Positions 36,746 to 46,074 of a DNA stretch of 64,000 nt are shown here, piece by piece. Below the pieces are notes generated by a model that had not been told where the DNA came from, did not search any database, and worked only from the letters and a program-made list of their open reading frames with translations. Location of the stretch: the NCBI GenBank assembly GCA_045646365.1, contig JAZRKP010000084.1, positions 1 to 64,000 on the forward strand. Direction: 5' to 3'. The translations under genes and the position numbers were made by a program. This DNA is from SIG454 sp045646365 (GTDB lineage: Bacteria > Bacillota > Clostridia > Monoglobales > Monoglobaceae). Every line of letters begins with the position of its first letter. Position 1 is the first letter of the stretch.

Positions 36746-38964
36746 ATTAAACTCTCCGCCTGTCGGATAAACCCATCCTGCTCAACCTTATTTATATTGT
36801 TCCACAAAACATTCCATCCGCACACTCTTATCTGTAAATCCTGATATTTTTCCGGATTATTCTGCGCATCACGAAGAGTTTCTGCATCAAATACATTTAT
36901 ATGCATTGCATGACCACCCCTGTTTACAAAAGTCATAAGCAGACCATACATTGCCTCTAATCCATCCACCCCCTTAACTGCCGAAGGAAGCAACCCCAAA
37001 TCAAGAGCCGCATCACCGCAAAACGCTGTTGCATCAAGCTTTGTAACAGATAAAATAGCTGCTGTTGCACCTTCTTTGTTTTGCCCCATTGAAGCTGAGC
37101 AGTTTTTGGACAGTTCTTCTCCAAACAATCTTCCATTAGGCGTTGCCGCAGTTTTTTCGCCTTGTGTATAAGACATTCTCGCAACATGATAGAGACAATT
37201 CCATTCACCTGCTCTTCTCTTCGAATTATCCCGACCGCAAACATATTTTGAAGAAAAGTCTACAATATCTTTCGCTATTTCATCTGGTAAATCCTTGTTA
37301 TTTCCATATTTTTCTCTATCGTTTAGGAGCTTTCTTCTAAACAATTCATGTCCCTCAAAATTCTTATCCAGCATATCAACAAATTCGGATAGAGTCAGCT
37401 CCTTTTTGTCGAACACATATTTTTTTATCATCGCTATAGAGTCTGCTAAATCTCCAATAAATCCATACGCCATAGAGCTTATGTTTCCCTTCGCCCCACC
37501 GCCAAGGGCATCTCGCCCTTTTTGAATGCATTCCGGATATGTCGCCGACAGCATGGATTGAGGATTTATATAATCAAGATAATCTTCGAATGAGTTTACA
37601 ACTTCAACAGCCTCATCAATAACATACGAAAGTTGTTTTTTATATTCATTATAAAATTCCTCAAAAGTTTTATATTCCGAAACACTTGGGCTTTTCAATC
37701 CTGCAAAGCACCCTGTAACTCCATCGCATCCTTCATGCAAAGCATATTCTAATGGTTTTAATAAATTAAGATAATTCATCCCGCACCACATAGTCCCCTG
37801 CGGAGCATACTCGTAACACCCTGTGATATTGCAAAGTCTTGCGTCATCTTTACTTACGCCTATCTTCATCAGAGCTTTTCTTATTGTTGCATCCGCAACA
37901 AATACTATACAGTTATTCCCCCTGCGTATCATATCAAGAGCCTTTAAAAGAAAATCCTTAGGTGTACTTTCTGCCACTTTAATCTGAATTTTTGGACTAT
38001 AAATCTTCATTTTATCGTATACATCTAAAAACAGATAGGAAAGTTCATTAATTTCTGTTGATTCATCTTCCTTACAACCACCTAAAAATACAGGTTGATT
38101 CCAATAATTTCCAATGGCTGTAAATTGCAAAAAGAAATACGCTAAATCTGTCTTGATTTCATCTTCTGTAATTCCGTTATTTAAATCATTTATATAGTAC
38201 GGATAAAGAATTCTGTCAAAATTGCATAGTGAACGAACCTGCAATCCTTCAATATGTTCACTCAACATAAAGTAGATATAGTCCACTAGCAAGGCTTCAT
38301 AAAATGTGCTTGGTGGATTAAACTTTATATTTTTAAGTGCTTTAGCCAATTTTTCAGAACCTTTTGTTTTTTCGGCAAGAATATACAGTCTGTCTATAAA
38401 ATCAATTATTGCCTCATAAGTTATTTTCACTCCATCGTAAAAAGCCGTTTCTTCCTCTGTGCAATCCTTTTCACTCCTTGCTTTTTCCGACTCACAAAGC
38501 AATCCTTTGAATCCTAATGAGAATATGCGTTCCCACACAGGAACACTATGGTCATAATCAGGCCAAAGAGTCACAATCCCGTCCTTTTCAAGAGAAAATC
38601 TTTTCTCTCCCGTTTCAGGAATAATACTATTAAACACTTCCTCGCTCCACATAGCAACAATCGTTTTATTGATGGGACGGTCAAGCATATTTATTGCAGG
38701 AAAAATATCACGGTTATCACAGGAAATGCGTGTATTTTTCAAAACATATTCAAAAGCTTTCGCTTTTCTGACCGGATGCAAATAATTTGCAATTTTTTTA
38801 TCCTGTTCTAAAATTCCATTTAATATTTCTTCGCCATCCAACCCCGTATCAGGAGAGAAAATATCATCATTTCTAACAAATCTTCCAAGCGAATCAAATG
38901 GTTTACTCTGGTCATGATATTTATTCATTATATAGCTATAATCACAACTTTTAATGAATTCCAT
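36742..38964 (-). CDS. Glycyl radical enzyme of unassigned type
   Basis: The start is taken at 38964 with GGGGGTG upstream; an ATG at 38991 lacks a site. The 740-residue protein has the thiyl-radical cysteine Cys383 and base Glu385 in ITGCYEYAPQG and the C-terminal glycyl radical loop IRVCGWNVLW with Gly716. The usual motif is RVxGY or RVxGF, so Trp after the Gly is unusual. Length and the GCxE motif fit the dehydratase/lyase branch, not classical PFL, which has two adjacent cysteines. The next gene is its activase, and an AraC regulator is divergent. The substrate is unknown; the nearby sugar genes make a polyol or sugar-derived diol possible. Confidence 0.9.
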   Translation of the reverse strand: MEFIKSCDYSYIMNKYHDQSKPFDSLGRFVRNDDIFSPDTGLDGEEILNGILEQDKKIANYLHPVRKAKAFEYVLKNTRISCDNRDIFPAINMLDRPINKTIVAMWSEEVFNSIIPETGEKRFSLEKDGIVTLWPDYDHSVPVWERIFSLGFKGLLCESEKARSEKDCTEEETAFYDGVKITYEAIIDFIDRLYILAEKTKGSEKLAKALKNIKFNPPSTFYEALLVDYIYFMLSEHIEGLQVRSLCNFDRILYPYYINDLNNGITEDEIKTDLAYFFLQFTAIGNYWNQPVFLGGCKEDESTEINELSYLFLDVYDKMKIYSPKIQIKVAESTPKDFLLKALDMIRRGNNCIVFVADATIRKALMKIGVSKDDARLCNITGCYEYAPQGTMWCGMNYLNLLKPLEYALHEGCDGVTGCFAGLKSPSVSEYKTFEEFYNEYKKQLSYVIDEAVEVVNSFEDYLDYINPQSMLSATYPECIQKGRDALGGGAKGNISSMAYGFIGDLADSIAMIKKYVFDKKELTLSEFVDMLDKNFEGHELFRRKLLNDREKYGNNKDLPDEIAKDIVDFSSKYVCGRDNSKRRAGEWNCLYHVARMSYTQGEKTAATPNGRLFGEELSKNCSASMGQNKEGATAAILSVTKLDATAFCGDAALDLGLLPSAVKGVDGLEAMYGLLMTFVNRGGHAMHINVFDAETLRDAQNNPEKYQDLQIRVCGWNVLWNNINKVEQDGFIRQAESLI

Positions 38965-38992
38965 ACTAACACCCCCAAATATTTTCATCATA

Positions 38993-39021
38993 AATATATC
39001 ACCTACAATACTTTTTGTAAA
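38993..39021 (-). promoter_or_regulatory. Promoter of glycyl radical enzyme operon
   Basis: Minus-strand TTTACA (39016-39021), 17 bp, TATATT (38993-38998), leaving an untranslated leader of about 23 bases. Confidence 0.65.
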
Positions 39022-39038
39022 TGATTAAAACAACACAC

Positions 39039-39067
39039 TTGACGAAATCGAAACAATATTATATAAT
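39039..39067 (+). promoter_or_regulatory. Promoter of AraC gene at 39088
   Basis: TTGACG (39039-39044), 17 bp, TATAAT (39062-39067), close to consensus and 20 bp before the start codon, with AGGAGGG between. Confidence 0.8.
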
Positions 39068-39087
39068 TTATTCAGGAGGGATAGATT

Positions 39088-39849
39088 ATGATTGAGAACT
39101 GGAAAAATGTTACTGTATCAAATATATTATTAGCTTGTTATGTTCCTCCCGGAACAGGAGCAATAACTCATAAAGACCGCCCTACACACGGTTTTGTTTT
39201 AAATGATTCTGACAAACAAGCTGATTATCATTTTTCAGACGGCACCCTTTTAAAAACTTTTGAAAACAACTTATTTTATTTACCAAAAGGCTCCACATAT
39301 GAGGTAAAAGAAATAAAATCCGGCGGTTGCTATGCCATAAATTTTGATGCAGACATTTTCGACACACCTTTTTCTGTAAATTTCAGACATCACGAAAGGC
39401 TTTTCAAAATTTTCAAAGATTCGGAAAGAGACTGGCAAACAAACCATCCGTTTTACCAGCTATCTATAAAAAGAACTGTTTATGAAATTATTTTTATGTT
39501 AATGATTGAACAACAAAAAAACTATCTTCCGAGCCGTAAGGAGCAAATTATTCTGCCGGCTCTCGAAAAAATCAAATCGGATATAGATAATCCGGATTTG
39601 TCTGTTACCGAACTGTCAAAAATATGCAACATAAGCGAAGTATATTTTCGTAAAATTTTTATAGAGAAATTTGGAATTTCACCGAAAGAATACATAATTG
39701 ATGTTAGAATAAATCAAGCGAAAGATTTGTTGAAATCAGGCTTATTCTCTGTTTCGGATGTTGCAAAGTTCTGCGGTTATACAGAACCTTGCCATTTTTC
39801 AAGAGAATTCAAAAAAAGAACAGGCGAAAGCCCTGCTAATTATAAATAA
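39088..39849 (+). CDS. AraC-family regulator divergent from glycyl radical enzyme
   Basis: The 253-residue protein has a cupin-like N-terminal region (about 1-130) with PPGTGAITH, and a C-terminal two-HTH domain (about 155-252) with LSVTELSKICNISEVYFRKI and FSVSDVAKFCGYTEPCHFSR, ending TGESPANYK as is typical for AraC/XylS proteins. It starts after AGGAGGG. It shares its promoter gap with the glycyl radical enzyme operon and is its likely regulator. Confidence 0.85.
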   Translation: MIENWKNVTVSNILLACYVPPGTGAITHKDRPTHGFVLNDSDKQADYHFSDGTLLKTFENNLFYLPKGSTYEVKEIKSGGCYAINFDADIFDTPFSVNFRHHERLFKIFKDSERDWQTNHPFYQLSIKRTVYEIIFMLMIEQQKNYLPSRKEQIILPALEKIKSDIDNPDLSVTELSKICNISEVYFRKIFIEKFGISPKEYIIDVRINQAKDLLKSGLFSVSDVAKFCGYTEPCHFSREFKKRTGESPANYK

Positions 39850-40008
39850 TTTTGCTGAATGAATATGCCATTATATAGATTTCCATCATAGTTCCGGCAA
39901 TGAATTAATAGCGTTGTTTAAATCAATAAGTTTTTCAGGTTTTTTATAGACTTCATAATTTTGTGTTCACCGGGATAAACTATCAAAAAAAATGGACCCC
40001 TCTTAGAA

Positions 40009-40254
40009 ATGGCAAAGACTATGTGTATGAGAAGAACCCGTTTTTGCAATGCTTATAAACAAATTTTCGGAATATCGCCTAAGCATGATTTACAAAACAT
40101 ACGCATCTACCGAGCAAAACAACTCCTGTTAAACACAGAACATTCCGTGCGTGAAAGAGCAGAAATGATTGGCTATACCAACGAATACTACTTTATCCGC
40201 AAATTCAAGGAAATTACAGGACCCCCCCCAAGACAATACGCTAAAACAGGATAA
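40009..40254 (+). pseudogene. AraC-type DNA-binding domain fragment
   Basis: The 81-codon frame holds only the C-terminal part of an AraC HTH domain: MCMRRTRFCNAYKQIFGISP, then SVRERAEMIGYTNEYYFIRK and FKEITGPPPRQYAKTG. There is no ribosome binding site before the first ATG, and the similarity seems to begin a few codons further upstream (LLEMAKTMCM). The sensor domain and first helices are missing. It is a remnant, not derived from the neighbouring AraC gene by simple duplication. Confidence 0.7.
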
Positions 40255-40649
40255 TCGCATTATGACATATTAAGTAGTAAAAGAATAATACCCTCCCTTT
40301 CTGATAAGAAAGACTGGACTCTATCCACATCATTTTAATTTTGATTATGGTATGAAATCTGCTCGCTACGCCTCACATCCACCAACGTATTATGCGTCCG
40401 GGATAAAATTATAAAATGGGCATATAGCAAGGATATCCTTTGCTATATGCCCATTTAACTTGTGCTAGCTTCGATAGAGTCTAAATTCAAACTATTGGAG
40501 GAGTATTACCTGGAAGGCTCTTGAAATGATAAAAGAGGGTCACATAATTTCTCCCTTTTAGTGGACTCATATTTTTAAATCGTCAAACTTATAGGTTCAT
40601 CTGATTATCGTTCATCTCCACAACAGTTCTGCTATTTATTTTTTCATCC
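40255..40649. other. Gene-free stretch holding repeat copy C
   Basis: No gene is supported. The stretch includes repeat copy C and 150 AT-rich bases past the end of operon 2. The copy C hairpin is the best candidate stop for operon 2 transcripts. Confidence 0.55.
40351..40493 (-). repeat. Dispersed repeat, copy C (hairpin part only)
   Basis: It matches copies A and B from TGAAATCTGCTCGCTACGCC through the hairpin (40414-40456) to AGTCTAAATTCAAACT, but has no coding tail. In the stem both arms carry paired changes relative to A and B: A-T to G-C, and G-C to T-A; a former A-C mismatch is now A-T. Confidence 0.75.
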
Positions 40650-42026
40650 TTATATTATGTTGCAGGAAAACTCCTCTGTTGCCATAGCTCTGATTTCATA
40701 TTCTTTTATATTGACATCAACATTTTCTATTTCAACATCTCCGTCTTCAGTCCATGTTTTAACCAGAGCACCCCCATTATAGTTATCAATTTTTACATTC
40801 TCAAATATTATCTTACAAAAATTTGCCGCCTTTATAAGAGGCTCATTCTCAAAATCTTTTCTCACGCTATAATCAATATTTTTAAGTTTTAATGTGAAAC
40901 GCGGAGAACCATTTCCATAAGCATATAAACCTGTTGCAATATTATGTGCTTTTATATTCTCGAAGGTAATATCTGTTGGTGCATTGCCGCGTTGCCAATG
41001 TTCATTCCCTGACAAATTCAAATGCAAAAACCTGTCAGCACCTTCAACTTCACAATTTCTTACTGTGATATTCCCAGGCTCTTTCTTTACGGGCAAATCA
41101 TCTGAAACAAAATTAGTGTAAAAGCTTAACATATTGTTTCTTCCGGTTTTTGAGGTTTCCGCTCCGGATATTTTATCCTCCCATTCAAATGAGCCACGGA
41201 ACTGATATTTACAGGGACCGTAAATCTTACAGTTTTCAATCAGAATATTATTGCCACCGTAACGAAAAGCACTGCACGCCGTGCTCATTTCACAATCTCT
41301 TATAATTACATTGTTATTGTTAAATCCGGCTATACAATCATCTCCGGTTATCAACTTGCAATTTCTTATAAAAACATCATCACAAGCTCTTGTGTGCAAG
41401 GCATCGTGCCCTTTAAGAACAGTTAAATTTTCAAAAGAAACATTTTTAGACTGAAAAATCGCATGAGCCCAGTTTCCCGCATCAATAACAGTATATCCGT
41501 CAAACTTTATATTTTTACAAAAGTGCATATTGATTGAATGTGGGCCTCTGTAATTTTCCTCACCCTCCGGGTCATAAGTATTACGCCCGTCAATCACCGC
41601 ACCCTTCTCACCGATAACCGCTATGTTTTCAGCATATACCGCTCTTATCATACCGTAATTCCAGTAACTGCCTGCTGTATACAGATGCTTTTTAAACCCG
41701 TTACCCATTTCTTTCCACTTTGCCGGATAAACCCACCTTACTTTTGTTACCTGTTCTTTTGGGAGCGGCTCAATAGTATCATTATATATATTTTGATAAT
41801 CCTTTGGATTACGGCTTCCTAAAAGCCTTGTGTTTTCCATAAGGTGGAGTGTTATATTACTTCTAAGCCTTATATCACCTATAATGTAGTCACCTGTTGG
41901 TACACAAACCTCTCCTCCGCCTGAGTTGAAGCAATAATCTATCGCATCCTGAAATGCATGTGTCTGAACACCTTCTCCATTAGGAACAGCACCAAATTCG
42001 GTTACCGCTATTTTAATTCCACACAT
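40650..42026 (-). CDS. GH28-like parallel beta-helix glycosidase
   Basis: The start is placed at 42026, with AAGGAG seven bases upstream; an open frame extends 24 codons further without a site. The 458-residue protein has the typical GH28 N-terminus ITEFGA-like VTEFGAVPNGEG, YIIGDIRLRSNITLHL, and the paired aspartates in ITGDDCIAGFN (about residues 227-237). The upstream NTDG motif of polygalacturonases is replaced by GHDALHTRACDD, and the usual HG and RIK motifs are not clear, so specificity is probably not simple homogalacturonan. There is no signal peptide. It is the last gene of operon 2. Confidence 0.75.
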   Translation of the reverse strand: MCGIKIAVTEFGAVPNGEGVQTHAFQDAIDYCFNSGGGEVCVPTGDYIIGDIRLRSNITLHLMENTRLLGSRNPKDYQNIYNDTIEPLPKEQVTKVRWVYPAKWKEMGNGFKKHLYTAGSYWNYGMIRAVYAENIAVIGEKGAVIDGRNTYDPEGEENYRGPHSINMHFCKNIKFDGYTVIDAGNWAHAIFQSKNVSFENLTVLKGHDALHTRACDDVFIRNCKLITGDDCIAGFNNNNVIIRDCEMSTACSAFRYGGNNILIENCKIYGPCKYQFRGSFEWEDKISGAETSKTGRNNMLSFYTNFVSDDLPVKKEPGNITVRNCEVEGADRFLHLNLSGNEHWQRGNAPTDITFENIKAHNIATGLYAYGNGSPRFTLKLKNIDYSVRKDFENEPLIKAANFCKIIFENVKIDNYNGGALVKTWTEDGDVEIENVDVNIKEYEIRAMATEEFSCNII

Positions 42027-42048
42027 AATCATTCTCCTTAAACAGCAT

Positions 42049-43368
42049 TTATTTAATAATATATGTTGCGATTGAGTGAGCCTCCAGCATTGTTTCAATC
42101 ATTTCACCATCTATGCTGATACAAAATTCTTTTTCACTGTCCGTTGCATTGAGTACCACCGTGATAACCGTACCATCAGGATTTTTAAAAGAAACCGTAT
42201 CAATATCCGCTGTCCACTTACTGCTTCCGATTCGCTTTGCACCCTTTTCAATAAACTTGCTGAAATGACCTATATAATAATAAGAATCGTGGATATGAAT
42301 TTCATCATTTACAGTATCCGCCATAATCGGTGAGTCACAGAAATTTCCTACATGGTTAGGTCCGCCTTTTTCGTCAAGAAGCAAGTTCCAGTCGCAGAAT
42401 GTATTACAGTAATTATTGAAATTACCAATCATATCGTGGGCATATTTTTCACCAATCTGAACAGTATCTTTAGCACCGAGGCTATACTCATAACACCCCT
42501 CCGAAAAAACAAGTTCCTTATCCGGATAAAGCTTATTAAACATTTCGAGCTGTTCAAAATGGTCTCCGCTGTACCAATGGAAAGCAAGTCCGCTTATATA
42601 TTTTGCCGTTTTCTCATCAGAGAGTATAATCTTTGCTCTTTCCACAACTCTTTCCTTGTTGTGGTCCCAGAAAAGAATCTTCACACCTATGTCCTGCATT
42701 TTTTTGCCAAGATAATATTTAACGAAATCACGCTCTTCCTCTGCCGTATATACACAGGAATCCCATTTTTGCACAGCTTTTGGCTCGTTCTGAACGGAAA
42801 CCGTTGAAATCTCTATTCCCGCTTCCTTATATTTCTCGATAAATTTCACGAAATACTCCGCCCAAAGCTCTTTATATTCATCCTTAAGTTTTCCGCCCTC
42901 GTTCATCTGTCCGTTTGTTTTCATATACGCAGGAGGGCTCCAGGGGGATGCGAACATTTCTATTTCATTATATTCCATCGCCTCTTTAATCATAGGAATA
43001 AGAGATTTTTTATCTCTTTCTATATTAAATGTTGCAAGGGTTTCATCACCTTCGTCAACACAGGTATAATTTTCCAAAGAGAAGTCACAACTATTAATAT
43101 GAACCCGTCCGAAGTTATAGCCTATTCCATTTTCCTTATCAAAATAAAGTTCTAATATCTTTTTGCGGTTTTTATCGCTTAATTTATCAAGTGTTGTTGA
43201 CGCAGCCTCAGTAAACGCACCGCCAAAGCCTTTTATTTCCTGATATTCTATATCGGGGAAAACCGTTATAAGTTCCCCTTCCCGTTCTTTATTATCACTT
43301 ATCTTAATATCATTACTCTCCATCATAGGCTCTTTACCCATAACAGTTTTTATCACCTTTATATCCAT
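42049..43368 (-). CDS. GH30-family glycosidase
   Basis: The start is placed at 43368, preceded by AAGGAGAATGATT, the same leader as the next gene. The 439-residue protein shows GH30 hallmarks: QEIKGFGGAFTEAAS near residue 45, SPWSPPAYMKTNGQM, acid/base Glu195 in TVSVQNEPKA, and nucleophile Glu290 in LVFSEGCYE. It ends in the side beta-sandwich common in the family. GH30 enzymes cut beta-glucosides, beta-xylosides or beta-fucosides among others. There is no signal peptide, so it should act on imported oligosaccharides. It lies 22 bp before the GH28-like gene. Confidence 0.9.
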   Translation of the reverse strand: MDIKVIKTVMGKEPMMESNDIKISDNKEREGELITVFPDIEYQEIKGFGGAFTEAASTTLDKLSDKNRKKILELYFDKENGIGYNFGRVHINSCDFSLENYTCVDEGDETLATFNIERDKKSLIPMIKEAMEYNEIEMFASPWSPPAYMKTNGQMNEGGKLKDEYKELWAEYFVKFIEKYKEAGIEISTVSVQNEPKAVQKWDSCVYTAEEERDFVKYYLGKKMQDIGVKILFWDHNKERVVERAKIILSDEKTAKYISGLAFHWYSGDHFEQLEMFNKLYPDKELVFSEGCYEYSLGAKDTVQIGEKYAHDMIGNFNNYCNTFCDWNLLLDEKGGPNHVGNFCDSPIMADTVNDEIHIHDSYYYIGHFSKFIEKGAKRIGSSKWTADIDTVSFKNPDGTVITVVLNATDSEKEFCISIDGEMIETMLEAHSIATYIIK

Positions 43369-43370
43369 AA

Positions 43371-44447
43371 TCATTCTCCTTGTTTACTCATTCTTTCATA
43401 TATAACATTTGCCAAAACCACAGCCGAAACTCCCGCAACTAATTTTCCCACAATTACGGGAACAATATAATTTCCGTCAAATGCCAAAGTGAATGCAAGA
43501 TGCGAGCCTACAACAAACGCACCTGAAACCGCAAAGGCAGAGTTCATCACAACGCCTTTTTTGTCCATTTTATCCATCATTCCAAACGAGGTAGCACTTG
43601 TGGCAATACTGGAAACAACGCCAATCACCGATATCTCATTTATTCCGATTTTCTTTCCAATGGCTTTAAGAGGCTTTGCAAGAATTTTTGAAATGATATA
43701 TATAAACGGAAATGTTCCTGACAGGACAATGGCTGCATTCATGCAAATAGCCGTTCCTTCCTCGATTTTTGCCAGTCCTTTTATGACCTCAAAGCCTGTC
43801 AAAAATCGAATAATTCCGCAAGACAGTCCTATTATTATAACCGCAGTTATGAAAATTCCAAATATTTTAAACACCTTAACGCTAAATTTTGGTGCAAAAA
43901 TAAGCCCTAATGCAATAACTCCCGAAAATATCACAAGTGGTATCAAATTGAGTATCAGATTAAATAACGGGATTTTACATATCAATCCTGCAACAAAGCA
44001 TCCTATAGGGATTGTAACTATACCGCACAAAATTCCTGTTAAAAGTTCTTTGTGCTGTTCCTTTTTAACCACACCCAATGCAAAGGGAATCGTAAATGAA
44101 ATAGTACACCCCATCATTGATGAAACCACTAAAGCATTATACATTCCAATGGCGTTATCGTTTGCCATTTCTTTTGCAAGCGGGGCACCACCCATATCGT
44201 TTGCAAAAAGGGATGCCGGAATTATTGATGCATCAATATGCAAAACCTCCGTCATAAAGACAGAAACAGGTTTCATAATCTCGGCAATAAACGGAGAAAT
44301 AATAATCATACCAATCATAGAAAGAGCCATCGCCCCTAAAAGATTAAACGCTTTTTCAAATTCCGCTCCAAGTCCAAATCGGCTTCCGAGTATTTTATCC
44401 AATGCACCCAAAACCGAAAAAATAAGTATAATATATGTTATGTACAT
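43371..44447 (-). CDS. EutH-like membrane transporter
   Basis: The start is placed at 44447 after AGGAGAGAG; the frame extends 24 codons upstream without a site. The 358-residue protein has about ten membrane segments and the conserved EutH segments FANDMGGAPLAKEMA and TSATSFGMMDKMD-like block. EutH is the permease linked to ethanolamine use, but no other eut gene lies here. It sits between a PHP phosphatase and GH30 gene in a glycan operon, so it probably carries a different small product or an amino alcohol released from the glycan. This is the only transporter in the window. Confidence 0.8.
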   Translation of the reverse strand: MYITYIILIFSVLGALDKILGSRFGLGAEFEKAFNLLGAMALSMIGMIIISPFIAEIMKPVSVFMTEVLHIDASIIPASLFANDMGGAPLAKEMANDNAIGMYNALVVSSMMGCTISFTIPFALGVVKKEQHKELLTGILCGIVTIPIGCFVAGLICKIPLFNLILNLIPLVIFSGVIALGLIFAPKFSVKVFKIFGIFITAVIIIGLSCGIIRFLTGFEVIKGLAKIEEGTAICMNAAIVLSGTFPFIYIISKILAKPLKAIGKKIGINEISVIGVVSSIATSATSFGMMDKMDKKGVVMNSAFAVSGAFVVGSHLAFTLAFDGNYIVPVIVGKLVAGVSAVVLANVIYERMSKQGE

Positions 44448-44458
44448 TTTTCTCTCTC

Positions 44459-45271
44459 CTAAAGGGCAACCGCCGAAAATCCGCTTTCCGTCAAAATATA
44501 TTTTTCCGTATAACCGCAAGATTTCAGCAATTCCGTCGCATCGTCAAATTTACAGTCAAGCATATTTTTATCGTGGCAATCCGAGGTTATGACCGCCCCA
44601 AAGCCACGCCTTTTAAGCTCCTTTATAATATCGGGCATAGGATACGGCGTTTTTCTGTAACCTCTGGCAATCGCCCCTGTATTAACCTCAAAAAAAGGAA
44701 TTTCCCCACTTATCGCTTCAATGGCTTCAAACGCCGCATTTTTATATTCCTTTGATGTAATGTCGAAAAAATTTTCTCTGTCAATATGTTTTGTTATCAA
44801 ATCAAAATGAGCAACAATATCTAAATTTCCTTTATTTGGAAGCTTACTGACTGCTCTAAAATACGCTTTTGCATATTTCATACCGTCTCCGCCAAAATAT
44901 TCATTTATCATATTTCTCACGGCATTCGCATTTCCGTCAAAGGTCTTATATGTATTGTCAACATTAAGATAGTGAACAGCCCCAATAAGATAATCATAAT
45001 CCGAATCATCAATAACGCTACAATCTTCAACCTCAAGCCCTAAAAAAACATCAAATCGTCCCTTATATTTCTCTTTAAGTGAGAGAACATCTTTTTTGTA
45101 TTCTTCGGTTTTATCTCCAACCTTTGCCCAGAACTCTGAATAATGGTTATATGAATGTCCCGAAAACCCGATTGAAGAAAAACCTTTCTCCATAGCACAA
45201 ATGATAACTTCCTCCGGAGAATCCGCACCGTCGCAATAGGTTGTGTGGGTATGTAAATTCTGTTTATGCAT
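44459..45271 (-). CDS. PHP-domain phosphoesterase (histidinol-phosphatase HisK-like)
   Basis: The 270-residue protein has PHP metal-binding motifs: HTHTTYCDG (His7, His9), GFSGHS (His39), GLEVED, DIVAHFD and SDCHD near the end. It starts after GAGGAG. PHP proteins of this size are commonly annotated as histidinol-phosphatases, but in this operon it more likely removes phosphate from a sugar phosphate or related metabolite. It ends 12 bp before the EutH-like gene. Confidence 0.85.
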   Translation of the reverse strand: MHKQNLHTHTTYCDGADSPEEVIICAMEKGFSSIGFSGHSYNHYSEFWAKVGDKTEEYKKDVLSLKEKYKGRFDVFLGLEVEDCSVIDDSDYDYLIGAVHYLNVDNTYKTFDGNANAVRNMINEYFGGDGMKYAKAYFRAVSKLPNKGNLDIVAHFDLITKHIDRENFFDITSKEYKNAAFEAIEAISGEIPFFEVNTGAIARGYRKTPYPMPDIIKELKRRGFGAVITSDCHDKNMLDCKFDDATELLKSCGYTEKYILTESGFSAVAL

Positions 45272-45298
45272 TATTTTCTCCTCAACTTAAAAACCACC

Positions 45299-45326
45299 CT
45301 GCCCTTAAAGGTTCCCTCAAGGACAG
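45299..45326. terminator. Intergenic stem-loop between MBL and PHP genes
   Basis: On the minus strand CTGTCCTTGAGG and CCTTTAAGGGCAG pair over about 12 bp, with two or three G-U pairs, one bulge and a GAA loop. It is followed by GGTGGTTTTTAAG, so it may work as a leaky terminator inside operon 2. Confidence 0.55.
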
Positions 45327-45339
45327 AGTACGCTTTAAA

Positions 45340-46056
45340 CTAAATTTCAATTATATCCCCATCGCTGGTAATATAATAATCGTGTTCCATTTTTTCTTTA
45401 TTTTCTTCTAAAAGAGCAACTTTATCATCTCTTACATGGTTGAATAAAAATCTCTTTGTTCTTGATTTATTGAACTTAGGAATTGCAGTTTCCACATCAA
45501 AATGAGTGAGTTCACATACGATAGCATCAAAATCATATTCCTCTGCCACCTGTGGATAGTCAACAAATGCATCTGTCAAATCACCTGTGAAGAGGATTCT
45601 CTTTCCCTCGCCCTCAATCATATAGCCAAAGGACTTACCTCTTGCCAAATGCTTTGTGGGGATTGCCGTAACTTTAATATTTCCGTCGTCATAGAAAAGT
45701 CCTCCGCTGACACTTTTAATTTCACAGTGCGGTCTATGTTCGTACGCCCATTCACAGTGCATAAACCAGATTAAGTCTATCATCCCCTGTATATCCGATT
45801 CTTCAGGAAGATAAAGAGCATTATTTACATTGAATACGCAGGAAAACACATTATTTGCATGGTCATCGTGCATATGTGTTATAAACGCAGTTTCAATTCT
45901 TCTCTTTGGCATAATATCCATATTTTTCAGTATGTAAACAAAGGGTGCACCTGCATCAATCAGATATAACTTATCGTTTACCTCCAACATCATACAGGTC
46001 AGATATCTGCCTTTCTCCTGAACACCGTGACAAGTTCCTAAAAAGTATACTTTCAT
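45340..46056 (-). CDS. Metallo-beta-lactamase-fold hydrolase
   Basis: The 238-residue protein carries the HxHxDH metal motif as THMHDDHAN (His61, His63, Asp65, His66), GTCHGVQEKGRY at the N-terminus and LFTGDLTDAF as the later metal Asp segment. This is similar to the RNase Z-like and phosphodiesterase-like subgroup of the MBL fold. It starts after AAGGGGG, 18 bp from the GH65 gene. The substrate is unknown; a phosphoester or cyclic ester of a sugar product is possible. Cytoplasmic. Confidence 0.8.
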   Translation of the reverse strand: MKVYFLGTCHGVQEKGRYLTCMMLEVNDKLYLIDAGAPFVYILKNMDIMPKRRIETAFITHMHDDHANNVFSCVFNVNNALYLPEESDIQGMIDLIWFMHCEWAYEHRPHCEIKSVSGGLFYDDGNIKVTAIPTKHLARGKSFGYMIEGEGKRILFTGDLTDAFVDYPQVAEEYDFDAIVCELTHFDVETAIPKFNKSRTKRFLFNHVRDDKVALLEENKEKMEHDYYITSDGDIIEI

Positions 46057-46074
46057 TTTTATTCCCCCTTGACT

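Noticed and set aside
43371..44447. Presence of an ethanolamine utilisation locus
   Set aside because: Only a EutH-like permease is present; no eutBC lyase, shell proteins or cofactors are encoded nearby.
43489..44592. Long plus-strand open frame of 367 codons opposite the EutH-like gene
   Set aside because: It is antisense to a membrane protein with clear family motifs; it has no ribosome binding site, and its Ile/Ala/Pro-rich product is a mirror of hydrophobic codons on the other strand.
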